From: Bimastos eiseni
Lineage: Eukaryota; Annelida; Clitellata; Crassiclitellata; Lumbricidae
Reading direction: 5' to 3'
Assembly (NCBI GenBank): GCA_959347315.1
Contig: OY365811.1
Coordinates: 38,717,770 to 38,781,769 of the forward strand
DNA length: 64,000 nt
Within the stretch, counting starts at the first letter, position 1. Every line of letters starts with the position of its first letter. Below, piece by piece: positions 29,860 to 43,266 of the stretch. Below the pieces are notes generated by a model. That model did no database searches and was not told where the DNA came from. It saw only the letters and a list, made by a program, of their open reading frames with translations. The position numbers were made by a program, and so were the translations under genes.

Positions 29860-30565
29860 ACCAGTATCTGTCTATTTGTCTTTATGTGTGCCTGTTTATA
29901 TAAATTTTTGTCTCTGTGTAATTGTTTCTCTGTCACTGTAGGTTTCTCTCTGTCTTGCTTCCTCATAGTCAACTGACTTCAACTTCTTTCATTACACACC
30001 TGCGTCATTCTGTGGAAGCCGTCTTTATCTCATCTTCAAATGAGAAGAATCCACCAATCAATTAATCATTTTAATCAGTGGCTTGACTGATTACATTCCA
30101 CAAAAGATTTGATTGAATGAATTAATCCTGAATCTCTAACCTGTTCATTCTCTCTGTCTCTGATCGCAGATGATGGTTCAAGCAACCATGAATGTCTACC
30201 AGGAAACCGTCGCTGGCTTCCTACCAACGCCAGCCAAGAGCCATTACATCTTCAACCTGAGAGACTATGCTCGAGTCATGCGTGGCGTCCTGCTTGTCCC
30301 GGCCGCGCGTATGACCGAGGGAGAGAAACTCATCCGACTCTGGATCCATGAAGTCTTCCGAGTCTTCAACGATCGAATGACGGATGATACGGACAAGTAC
30401 TGTTCCTCTCATCAGTCCAATAGATACCTTATCTAAGCTAATGGCTTGTTTTGTGAGGTGCCTTTGTAACGACATTGATGTGTTAGGGATTGTCGTAATT
30501 ATTATTATTATTATTATCAGCATAATATTTCATCAGGGTCTTCAATGTAAATTAATGGTGACGTC

Positions 30566-30600
<35 letters not shown>

Positions 30601-33600
30601 GCACCTTTGTCCATTAACATGTTTTTTATTCATCAAATATAGTATCTTGGAAAGAAGAGAAAAAAAACGCAAGGAAAACAGGGACACAGCATTCTCTGGG
30701 CAGTGGACTGGCCCGTGTTATTCCAATTAAACAGATGACCTAGGCCAAGTTTCTGTAATGCAAATCATAGACCTACTATGTGCATAATAGTAATCTTATG
30801 GCTTGTTCTTGACTTTTTAAATCTAACTTAATAAATCTATGAGTTTATGATTGTTGTTTTAGGGAGAAGTTTTTCCAGATCGTCAAGGACACTTGTCAGA
30901 ACAACTTCAAGGTCAGCATCGACAAGGTCCTTGGTCACCTGACGATGAGTGGAAAGGTAAAGGAGGACAACATCCGAAGTCTGTTCTTTGGAGACTACAT
31001 GCATCCGGAGGGGGAGAAAGTCTACGACGAGATAACGGATCTAAAGGAACTGACGCGCATCATGGACCAGTGAGCAACAATTACTAATTAATCAGGGAGG
31101 TACATAAGAGGGAGAAACAATTACTAATTAATCAGGGAGGTACATAAGAGGGAGAAACAAGTACAAATTAGTCAGGGTGGTCCATGGAGTTATGAGATAG
31201 TGAAGAGAATGTAAGCAATAGGAATTAGGATTACGATATGAATAGATTCATTTTTATAGCATTCGCACATAAACAGTGTGTCCCACAAGCTGGCCACCAG
31301 GTGTCACTAATGTGAGTAGGTCAGGAACTAAAGTGGCTGCATTTCCTATTCTTTCACAGTACATTCTGTTTTTATACCGAGGCCCTGGTATCAGGTTTTT
31401 CTTTATCTCGACCAGTTCTTCTATTCTGTTGAATTTTTTGGCAGTTTCCTGGACGAGTATAACACAGTGAGCAAGGCTCCGATGAAGCTCGTCTTGTTCA
31501 AGTTTGCCATCGAGCACGTCTCACGAGTCAGTCGAGTTCTGAAGCAAGACAATGGCCATGTCCTGCTGGCAGGTATGCTTGGCCACTTTTTTCTAATTTA
31601 TTTTTTTAATGTCTATTTATTCAACATCTAATGAGCAAGAATTAATCGATGGTGATGGCCCATTGTGAATAGAGGACTTGCTCAAGGTCTCCAATCTCCA
31701 TGCAGCCAAGAGAAAGTCTGAAAACCTTCTTGATGTCTTCGCTCCTCTGAGGGGAGTTTAAACAGGTCTGTATTCTTTACCACTTCATTACAAGGTGACC
31801 GCTCTAACCAATAAGCTGCAGTGTCTCAAAATATTATATTTATTCTAGTTTTGTGCATAGGATTTGTGCAACAGGCTAGTGCAGTGGTTCTCAACCTTTT
31901 TTAGGGCCTTTGAAGGTATCCTTACTAATAGTAAATTACTTAATGGCATGTCACCTTAATTTAATTTATTTAGAGAGTGACACCTGGCCTGAATTTTAAT
32001 TCCATTTATGTAGTCGTTTCTTTTTTTAGTCAATGGCACTTAGATATGGAATGATAATTAAACCTTTTCTTTTTTAAAGTCCTCGATTTAATTGAAACTG
32101 TTCCATTATTATTTTGTTATAGGGATCGGTGGAAGTGGTCGACAGAGTGTTACGAAGCTGGCTGTTTACATGGCCGACTACGATCTCTTCATGATCGAAA
32201 TTACAAAGAATTACATGATCAATGAATGGAGGGAAGACATCAAGAAGGTTTTCAGGCTTTCTCTTGGCTGAAATATCCAATAAAATACAGACCGTTTTCA
32301 AGTATTGTAATATTATTTTAATATGATTTTTTTCTCCAATTCATGATGCAAGAGTTTTATTAAATGAATGATAGAATAAATTGATAATAAAAGTAATAAA
32401 TAATAAAACGAATAAATAAGGAAGTCAATAAATAAATAAAATAATGAATTACTAGTTAAATAAATAAACATTAAAATAAATAAATAATAAAATAAATGAA
32501 TGAATCTGTATATGTCTTCAGCTCTTGGTAAAGGCGGGAGCCGATGGTCGACAGACGGTCTTCCTGTTTGCTGATAGTCAGATCAAAGACGAGGGTTTCA
32601 TGGAAGATATCAGCATGATCCTCAACACAGGAGACGTACCCAACCTGTACGCGTCCGACGAAAAAGCGGAGATCATCGAGAGGATGCAGACAATAGCCAG
32701 GAATGAAGTAAGGGTCATTGTTGTCATTTTCAGTACTCAGTCTAAACGGTGCTAAGTCACTAAGGGAGCTATATGATTGGTCCGGTTCACTTCTCAGAAG
32801 AGCCTAGTAGTAGTTGTTGTTGCAGTTTAACGACACTGTGTGATGATGAAGATCATTAGCGTCGCCCTCCTCCTTTATCCAGGCTTGGGACTGGCATTCT
32901 TTGCAAGAGTGGCAAGAGTGCAGGCAGTGGTGGTGTTTAGAGGAGCCTCTGAGAAGCTTCTCCTGATGAAGAGTGATTACAATCGTCAGGCGTGCATTTC
33001 ATGTTGCAAGGGGAGCAAATGCCCTGGGCCCAGGCAATTTCTACGGTTCCTAATCTGACCCAGAATCAATGTATGAATAATATTATAATCTATTGTACAA
33101 AGTTTATGACTATACCTTTTATAAATATAATATTAATGAGACTTAGTAGCTTAAACAGTTTTAAACAGTTTATCAGTTTAAACTTCAAGTATCTGAATGT
33201 TAATCTACTTACCAGCATGCTCACCTCTGTCTAATAGGCCCCCGCAACTGCTCAGTCTAAGGGGCCCGGAGTTTCTCTGTCGAGTGGCCCGGAATAAGTC
33301 ACAACAAATGCCATGACAAGGGCATTTATAGGCAGTTTTAAAAGGTTTTCAGAACACTGTTTATACATTGGCTTATTATTGTTTTGTGACAAAAGGTTTC
33401 TTTTTGTTGTCATTAGGGTAAAAAGGTTGAGGCAACACCACTCGCCATGTACAACTACTTCATCGAACGTGTCAAGCAGAACCTCCATGTTGTCCTCGCA
33501 ATGAGTCCCATCGGAGATGCCTTCCGCAACCGACTCCGCATGTTTCCATCGCTGATCAACTGCTGCACTATAGACTGGTTCCAGGTAAGACAGTCGACTG

Positions 33601-36600
33601 GTTTCAGGCAGGACCGCCAAACAGTTTTAGATGGAGCACTTCTGGTTTGACTGTATTTAGAGGTTTAAAAAGGTGATATATGAATGATTGAATTGATTCT
33701 TATTTAATGCATTGACAATGTGTACTTGCATTACATTACATTTCTCACATTGCCTTGCCTTGCGCTACATTATCTGTCTTGTTCCTCACTTCAATTACAT
33801 TACATTTTCATTGTTGTTTTCTTATCTCGTCTATCGTTGTGTCACCATTCTCACATTACTTAGAATTACTTTACTGGTCTCATTTCTCACTTCAGCTTAG
33901 ATTGCATTTAAGTAGTATTTCCATCTGTCACGTCACCTTTGATTATACGACTTGACTCAGAGACTTTGAACATTCAAGTCATCTGTCGGCCGTCTTCTTT
34001 TGGTTGGTTCCATGTGCATGTGTGGGTCCACCACTGGTGAATCTTCCAGTCTGCGTTTGATTATTTTGCTAACCGATGCAATATTTTCGTTTGTGATGAC
34101 ATTTTACATTGCATAGACTGCTGCAGAGAGCTGCTCTGACTTTGTTTGCCCATTGCGAGATCCTATATTCATTTATTCATTACAAAGATTTATATAGCAC
34201 CCTTCAAAAAGGTACTTCTCATGAGAGCTCCAGATCCAAGCATGACTGAAAAGAGCAGTTTACTGTATAAATGTCCAACCACATTACTCTACATTACCGC
34301 TTTCTGTTCCACCAAAGGCATGGCCAGAGGATGCGCTGGAGATGGTGGCCAACAAGTTCCTCGAGGAGATCGACCTTGACGACGAGGTGCGCAAGCAGAC
34401 GGTCGTGATGTGCAAGCACTTCCACGAAAGCGTCCGACTCATGTCGGCCGAGTTCTACGCCGTCCTGCGTCGAAGGAACTACGTCACGCCGACTTCATAC
34501 CTTGAGTTGATCCTCACCTTCAAGAAGCTGCTGAACAAGAAGAGGGATGAGATCATGCTGATGAAGAACCGATATCTGACCGGACTGGAGAAGCTGGACT
34601 TTGCCGCGTCGCAGGTGTCCGTCATGCAGCTGGAGCTGCAGAACATGCAGCCGGAGTTGATCAAGACGTCGGCCGAAACCGAGAAACTGATGATCAAGAT
34701 CGAGCAGGACACGGTGGAGGTTGAGGCGAAGAAAGAGGTAGAGCCTCGTCTGTCTTTCTTATGCGTTTCAATTGCTTTCGTTTAATTGTGAGTTAACAGG
34801 ATATTGAAATCTGATCAGAGCCAAAACTGACTGAACAGATATGACCTTCGACCCCAAGTACATAACTATATTCTTCTTCTTCTTCTTCTTCTTCTTCTTC
34901 TCCTTCTTCTTCTTGCTGCATCTATGTTTGGGACCTGAAAATTTTTCCGACCTGTCCCCTAACTCCATTTTCTTTACCTGTCCTGAATCCCAGGACCAAG
35001 TCTCTGCCTATGGTGCCATCTTACATTCTTACAACCTCTTAAAGGCCTCATATAAATTGCTTTAATTCATGTTTTCTCAGGTTGTAGCAGCAGATGAAGC
35101 GATCGCTAATGAGGCCGCAGCACAGGCTCAGGCCATAAAGGACGAGTGTGAGAGCGATCTGGCGGAGGCCATTCCGGCCTTGGAAGCCGCAATCTCAGCT
35201 CTCAACACCCTCAAACCTGCTGACATAACGGAAGTTAGGGCCATGAAGGTTCGTCAAAAGTAGTTCCTAACTTAATTAAATCAGTCCATGAAGCAGTCCA
35301 TTTGGCAGTCGCCCAATTTGCCAGTTAGTCTGTCAGTCAGGTCAGGCCAGTAGATGGATTAGGTAAGGTCATGTCAGGTCAATCAATCGGTCAGGTGAGG
35401 TCAATCAGGTCAGGTCATTTGATCAGTTAGTCAATGAATATATCTATGTGTCATCCAATGAATATATCTATGTGTCATCCCATATCTCTATCTATTGTAT
35501 CCCTGTCGCGTGTTTGCTGTATCGTCTCTATGATTCGATTGACCCAAATCCTATACGACAAGCAGCAGTTGGAAGATGAAATCATCGTTTGACTACAGAT
35601 TTGAAGCTGAAGCATTTGAAGCATTGCCACTGAAAGCAATATCACCTGAGTGCAAACTTTAGCACACAGAAACACACACACTCACATGCATACATACATA
35701 CGTGCATACACGCATACATAAATATATAAACACATACATACATACATGCATGTACCTACAGACCTACACACACACGCGCACACACACACACACACAGTGC
35801 CTATGTAATTAATTTCGTATAAACCAGCATGCGATTAAGGGATGCCACGGGTGAATTGAAATTGCAATGAATGCCTGGAAATGATGCTCTCTTTGCAGAA
35901 TCCGCCAAATACTGTTAAGCTGGTGATGGAGGCCATCTGCATCATGCTAAACAGCAAACCGGATCGTAAGCCAGATAGCACGGGGAAGATGGTCGATGAC
36001 TACTGGGGCGGATCCCTCAAACTGCTTGGCGACCTGAAGCTGCTGGATCGATTGCGAAATTTTGACAAGGACAACATACCAGCAGCAATCATGAAGAAGC
36101 TGAGAGAAAAGTTAGCAGAAAAAAAGGATCAGATAAAATTTAATTGTGAATTTATATTGCACCTTTTGAAGAGAATCTCATTAAAGCCACCTCTGACCTA
36201 ATGTTACAAAACCAGGACCACACAGAATGGTCTCCATATGCTTGCGGTGAAGAGAGGGTAAGGGGTTCGTTTTGCAGGTTCTTAGGCAATGGAAATATGA
36301 TGAATCAATTGATGAATGTTGGAAACAACTGCTATGTACACTAGCAATCATTGAACTGGTGACTTCTTTGATGGAAATACCTGATCAGTAATCATGAATG
36401 TTTATTTAAAATCAATTTAATCCGTTATTCTAACATGTTTCTGGCTAAGAAACTATGATTACAATTAAGGCAATAATGATTTTATAATTTGTTATAGCTA
36501 CTAATTATAATCAGTGCGAGAAGCAGCCACAGCTATGAAGTGTTGGTGACCTCATATTTGCATATATTTGCATATATTTGCATATATTTGCATATGCTTG

Positions 36601-39600
36601 CATATATTTGCATATGCTTGCATGTGTTTGCATATGCATGCATATGGCCAACAGTCTCCCTCACTACCTGACATTACTTGTGACGGTGTGGGCTGTTCAC
36701 AAAATTAAACCCCACCCCTCCCTCTCTCCACAGTTTAAGCATCTGGCACTTCAATTCAGTTCAATGCTGTGTGTTCACAGTGCATCAGTCAAATCCCTCT
36801 CCATTTATGGAAGACCCCTGTATGGTGAGTGTAGTCATTGTAGCTGAGTTGGGTATTGTGGAGACAACTTATCGAAAGAGTTATCTACCCTGATAGGGAT
36901 TCGAACTTTTGATTGACAACCCAGCATCCTTACCACCACACTATTGTGCCCCGACTATCACACCCCCCCATATTAGTCAGGCGAAACCTGTCAATCAAAA
37001 TAGGCTTAGTAATATGCTGATGAGTGTTACAATTATTTTACCCTCAACAGGTTCATATCGCACCCTGACTTCGACCCTGCGGTGGTGAAGAATGCATCGA
37101 AGGCATGCGAGGGCCTGTGCAAGTGGGCGAGGGCGATGGACGTCTACGACGGAATCGCCAAGATTGTCGCCCCGAAAAAGCTGAAGCTGGGCGAGGCTGA
37201 GGGTGAACTGGCCATTCAAATGCAGAAGCTGAATACAAAACGTAAACAGCTGCTCGATGTAAGATTCTCAAAATGACTTTCTAGTCTATATTCTGACTCC
37301 ATGAGCCAGGCTCCATTGCTCCTGTGAGCTAGTTCGGCAATCCGTCGTCCCTTTTGAAGAAAATCCCGCTGTTCCATATTGGTTATTTATTCCTTCCCCC
37401 CATCCTCCTCCTCAGATCATTTCTTCCTACGTTCCCTGGCCACATCACCTGATCTCCTCGAGTGTCATCGAACTGTCTAATCTAATCCACTGTTTATGAT
37501 CAGATTTCTATATTACAGAGTGAGTCCCAACAATCTCGTCTTTGCAGCAGCAACTTAAACCTGGCCCTTGGTACCTAGCTGTTCATTCTCTCCCATCCCC
37601 TCAGTGGGGACCTCTGCTCCAATTCAAGTAGTTGTGTCTGGAAGGAATCTCATTTTATTAATTAATTAATTCATTCATTCGTTCATTCATTCGTTCAATT
37701 ATCGTTCAATTATTCATTTCTTTAAGAGTCTGGATAATAACATATTGTAAATGGATGCAATCATTCCATCAATCATTCTTTTGTATGTTACTGGCTCCCT
37801 CTTCATAATGAATTTTTTGTTGGCACTTCCAGCAGTTGTACTTAACTCGCAGGTGACAGTTTATCCGTTTGATTGACAGGTTATAGTTGTTCATCTTGAT
37901 TGGCAGCTGAAGTTCTTCATTATTATGATGTTCATTTTGATTGACAGGTGACAGAGAAGCTGCAAGCCCTGAACGACGAATTCGAGGCAATGACTCAGAA
38001 GAAGAAAGAACTTGAAGAGAACATAGATCTATGCTCGAAGAAGCTCGAGCGAGCAGAGAAGCTGATCGGAGGTCTTGGAGGGGAGAAGGATCGATGGACA
38101 GAGAGGGCTCGTCTCCTCGGAGAAAGATACTTCAACATCACAGGAGATGTCCTACTTGGCGCTGGAGTCGTGGCGTACCTTGGCGCCTTCACAGTCACCT
38201 TCCGACAGGTGTGTCTTCATCTGATTTCATGCAAAGCTATTTAAGCGACGATACCTTTGTGGTTACCTTTAGACAGGTGAATCCACATCCACTTTTGATT
38301 CCAATGGTCAGACTATGGTATCAATGTTTCCACAAAATATTGCATGAGTAACCGAGTATGTTCCTGTCTTGGCATCATATAATACGCACACATACACCTC
38401 CTGCACATACATAAACCTACACATACATACACTCACACATGCATATATATATACACACACTCCCAGACATGCATACACTCATGCGCATGCACCTACACAC
38501 ATAGTTTCACATGCACACACACACACACATACTCACACCCAGAGCATACACACACCCAGAGCATACACACACCCAGAGCATACACACTCCCAGAGCATAC
38601 ACACACCCAGAGCATACACACACCCAGAGCATACACACACCCAGAGCATACACACACCCAGAGCATACACACACCCAGAGAGCCAAACTAACATACTTCA
38701 TTCTCATCCAGGATTGACTTTAACACAGGTTTGCAATTCATGTGAAACTAATAGGTGCTGCTTCTCCTCTCTCTCAAATAGGATTGTGTTGTGACATGGC
38801 ACAAGATGTGCCAGGAGCGCAAGATTCCGTGCTCCGAAGCGTTTTCGTTCAGTGGCGTTCTCGGAGATGCTGTGAAGATCCGTGCATGGCAGATCGCAGG
38901 TCTACCAGCAGACACCTTCAGTGTTAACAATGGCATCATTGTCTACAATTCCAGAAGATGGCCACTGATGATCGACCCACAGGGTAATTGTACCTTGTAA
39001 TAACAATAGCAATATAATAACAATGATCACGATTATAATGGTAGTAATAATAATAATAATAATGATGATGATAGTTACAACAATGACAGCTTTAAAATAG
39101 CAACAATAATAAAAACATTAATAACAACAGTAATAAAATGGTACAAGACAATAACAAAAATGATAAGAACAATAATTAAAACAATGGTAACAACAATCAT
39201 AGCAACAATGATAACAACAATAATAAAAAAAATAATAACTACAATGATAACAACAATGGTGATGTCAGTGTAACTACTCAAAAGCACTCCCAACTCCAGT
39301 CCAGACAAAAAGATAGGTTTTCAAACAGCCATAAAATGTACCACTACACGATTTAGGGCATAGACGCAATGCCAGAGAAAGACCATTCCAAACCCTGGGC
39401 CTCCCACAGTCCATTCTCTTCTTCTGCATCTCGGACCTGGCCAACATTGAGCCGATGTATCAGTACTTGCTCACGTGGTTCATCAATCTCTATCTTATGG
39501 TATGGTTTTTCAATGTGCGCTACTCGAAATAATAAAAACAATAATAATAATAATAATAACCTATTTAAGAACTTTTAAAGAGCAAATATTCACAGTCAGA

Positions 39601-42600
39601 CACCAATAGTACTCATATTTCATTGATTTACCTCAGAATTACAACTTCAAGAGAGTCAGCACTTATGCCGTTGAGATGCCTCAATAGTCAGTCGCTTCAT
39701 AGGCATTCACATTCAGCCGCTTTTCATCTAGGTCAGGCCAACAAATGGGTCAAGAACATGGAGCGTGACAACAAGCTATCCATCATCAAACTGTCGGACG
39801 CGACCTACATCCGATCTCTGGAGAACGCCCTGGCATTCGGCACTCCGCTCCTCCTGGAAAACGTCGGAGAGGAGCTCGACCCAATTCTCGAACCTGTCCT
39901 CCAGAAGACTATCTTCAAGCAACAGGGCGTCGAGTACATCAAACTCGGCGACAACGTCATAGAGTATTCCTCGGACTTCCGGTTCTACATCACGACGCGC
40001 CTGCGTAATCCGCACTACCTTCCGGAGATATCCGTCAAGGTCTGTCTGCTGAACTTTATGATCACGCCGCAGGGACTGGAGGATCAGCTGCTGGGAATTG
40101 TTGCCGCTAAGGAGAAACCGGAACTGGAGGAGAAGAAGAACGAGCTAATCATAGAGAGTGCAGCCAACAAGAAGAAACTGAAGGAGATCGAGGACAAGAT
40201 TCTGGAAGTGCTATCAACGTCACAGGTGGGTTGATGGTGTTTGGTGGTTTCGTTAGGCAGCTCCATGTCTGTGTAAGCAAATGATCTTTGAATTGTATAA
40301 ATAAATGATCTTTACAGTGAATGTTTGCATTTTGAGAGTGCACCTTGTATAAATGAATCTAGTCTGCATCTTATAATTAGTTCAAAAATGCATTTATTAT
40401 ATATGATTAAAGTATACATTGTCTAAATCTACCATTTTCAAAGTGGTTGAGGCTACATACACTGTTAGTGGATTGAGTTTGCATTGTGCAAATGGATGTG
40501 GCTGCATTTCTCAAGCGAAGATTTTAATCTACTGATAATTGGATTGATCAATGTGTCTTCAAATGCGAGTCTGCCTTGTATAAGTGAATCTTGTCTGTAT
40601 CTTATAATTAGTTCAAAAATGCATTTATTATAATGCATCAGCCAGGTGAGGATTCTTTTTCGTCTAGGGAAACATCCTGGAGGATGAGACTGCAATCCAG
40701 ATCCTGTCTTCGTCGAAGGTCCTTGCAGAGGAGATTTCTGCCAAGCAGGAGATCGCCACGGCAACCGAGGAGGAGATCGACGCAACGCGCAACGGATACA
40801 AACCGGTCGCTGTTCATTCGTCCATTCTATTCTTCTGCATCTCGGACCTGGCCAACATTGAACCGATGTATCAGTACTCGCTCACGTGGTTCATCAATCT
40901 CTATCTTATGGTATGGTTTTTCGATTAACCTACATCAGCGTGTAGGCTTATTCTTTATTGTGATTGTACTACATGCAATCTGTCAGCTGTCAGCGGGGAT
41001 CTTTTGAGGCGTGAACCCACCAATTCTGACTCTTTCAACTTACTGTGCACTGTTTTGATAGCTGATGTAACGTATTCATTATTAAGGACATGTAACATCA
41101 TAAATTATAGCTATCACAGAAAGTTCCTCTTGTGGGGCACTATATAAATGTTGTATTACATTGCATTACTCTGGTGGTCATGCATCTTAATTAAAAAGTC
41201 TACATTATTATTGCTGTGACAGGTCCCTCCATTTGGAAAGTCCTTCCCCTCTGCTATGGGCTAAGCCCGTGTCTGGGATTTCCCCACGTCATTTCGCTCT
41301 CTCAGGGTATTTCTCTTTCCACGAGGCTTCCCCACACGGAAAACACCTCTGAATCGTCTATACTGCGATGCCATACAATACTGCCGAAGAGAATTGATGC
41401 AGGGAGCACATTTAACCACAAACCATCATCAACTTGGAGTCAACTATAATGTCGTCCATTCCTGATATCACCTTGTCACCTTGTGCTGTCATTTCTTGGA
41501 AATCTAGCGACCGCCATGACCAATCCTCTCCATTTTTTCCTTTCCGAAGTTGTGTCCCTTATATTCCTGATATATATGGCTTTAATTTTATCAAAGAATA
41601 TAAATGTGTAAAATTATGTTTTCATGGAATTGTAAGTTCACATATTTGTAGGCCGTACAGAAATAAATTTACAGACTTATTGTTTGATTGTTTCTCTGGT
41701 TTTTTGCTTCCAGTCGATAATCGGAAGTGGCGCGTCGGACAGTCTGGAGCGGCGCATTGAAAACCTCAACAACCACTTCACAAACAGTATCTATCGCAAT
41801 GTCTGTCGGTCGCTGTTTGAGAAGGACAAGCTCTTGTTCTCGTTCATCCTCTGCATCGGAATTCTCAAAGGACGGTCAGCAGATCAGTGCTTTGACCTTC
41901 CTTAAGAACAAAGGATTGTTTTATGACACAATGTGAATGATGATGATGATGATGACAGTGAAGATGAAAAGGATTATAATGATGATTATGACAATTGTGA
42001 TGATGATGCTTATGATGATGATAGTCTTGGTGGAGGTAATGATGATGATGACGGTGATGAGGATGATGGTGGTGGTGGTTGTGGTATGACAATGATGGCA
42101 ACGATGTTTATGGTGATTATGATGATAATGATCATGATGATGATGATGATAATGACGACTATGACGATGATGATATTGATGACTATGATGATGATGGCAC
42201 TAATGATGACAAGGATGATGTTGTTTCATTTAAAAAAGGAAATAGCTGTACAGATGGATGAAGATTAATGATCTTGTCTCCCTTTAGAGAACGGTTTTAA
42301 CAAATTTATCTTCAGTGGCTTTGCATTAAGACTTTATACAGATAACAGATAATTTCTTCTGCTACCATTGCGAAATTAACAGTACATTACCATGCTTGTT
42401 CGTGATACAGTAACGAAGTGAATGATGATGTCTGGAGGTTTCTACTGACCGGAGGCGTCGCCCTTGACAACCCGCATCCGAATCCGGCTTCAGAGTGGCT
42501 GACGGAAAAGTCCTGGTCAGAAATTGTGAGGGCTTCGGATCTTCCGGAGCTCAAGGATCTCATGGATCGTAAGGATTGCATTTGAGCTATGTAGGCTCCA

Positions 42601-43229
42601 GTCTGCCTTAGTGTCATCAATCATTTCATCTCTTATTTGAACTCTAGAATTCGAAATAGTCTAATTTAATGATAGAGTGACTTTTTGAATGGTTTAGCCT
42701 TTTCTACTGTAAATTCTTGTTGTATCTAGTACGCTTGTGTGTATACAAAGATGTTCTCTGGAATATTCTTTCTTCTTCTTTTTGCTCCATAACTCTATCT
42801 GGCAGTCTGTCATCCTCTTTCGTTTTTCTCAAGACCTGCTTCTTCGTGCGGGGTCTTGTGCACTGGCAGCACTTCTGAATGGTTCACCCTACTAGAAGCC
42901 TTCTACAAATACTTATATACACTGCAATACAATACAATGTAATCTTTTTTTGTGTGTGTGCGTGTGCGTGTGTGTGTGTATGATATATTATATGTATATA
43001 TGATTAAACCGGTGTGTGCCAATGTACATATGTGTATTCATTTATTCAATAAATTCTTGCCATAATGCAGCAGGTTACGTATGATAAACATTGTCGTTGA
43101 CATTATAAAAACACGTTTCAGATGCTGTGAACATCTTTGAATATTCAACTTATTAAATGTTTTTTAAGATCATTCATACAAGTAAGTAAGTTCTTTCTGT
43201 CCTTCTGTTCATCAGACTGTCAACATCAG

Positions 43230-43266
<37 letters not shown>

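Noticed and set aside
38369..38794. Plus- and minus-strand frames of [12 protein letters not shown] or CVYALGV type
   Set aside because: Translations of the 17-bp minisatellite in intron 36.
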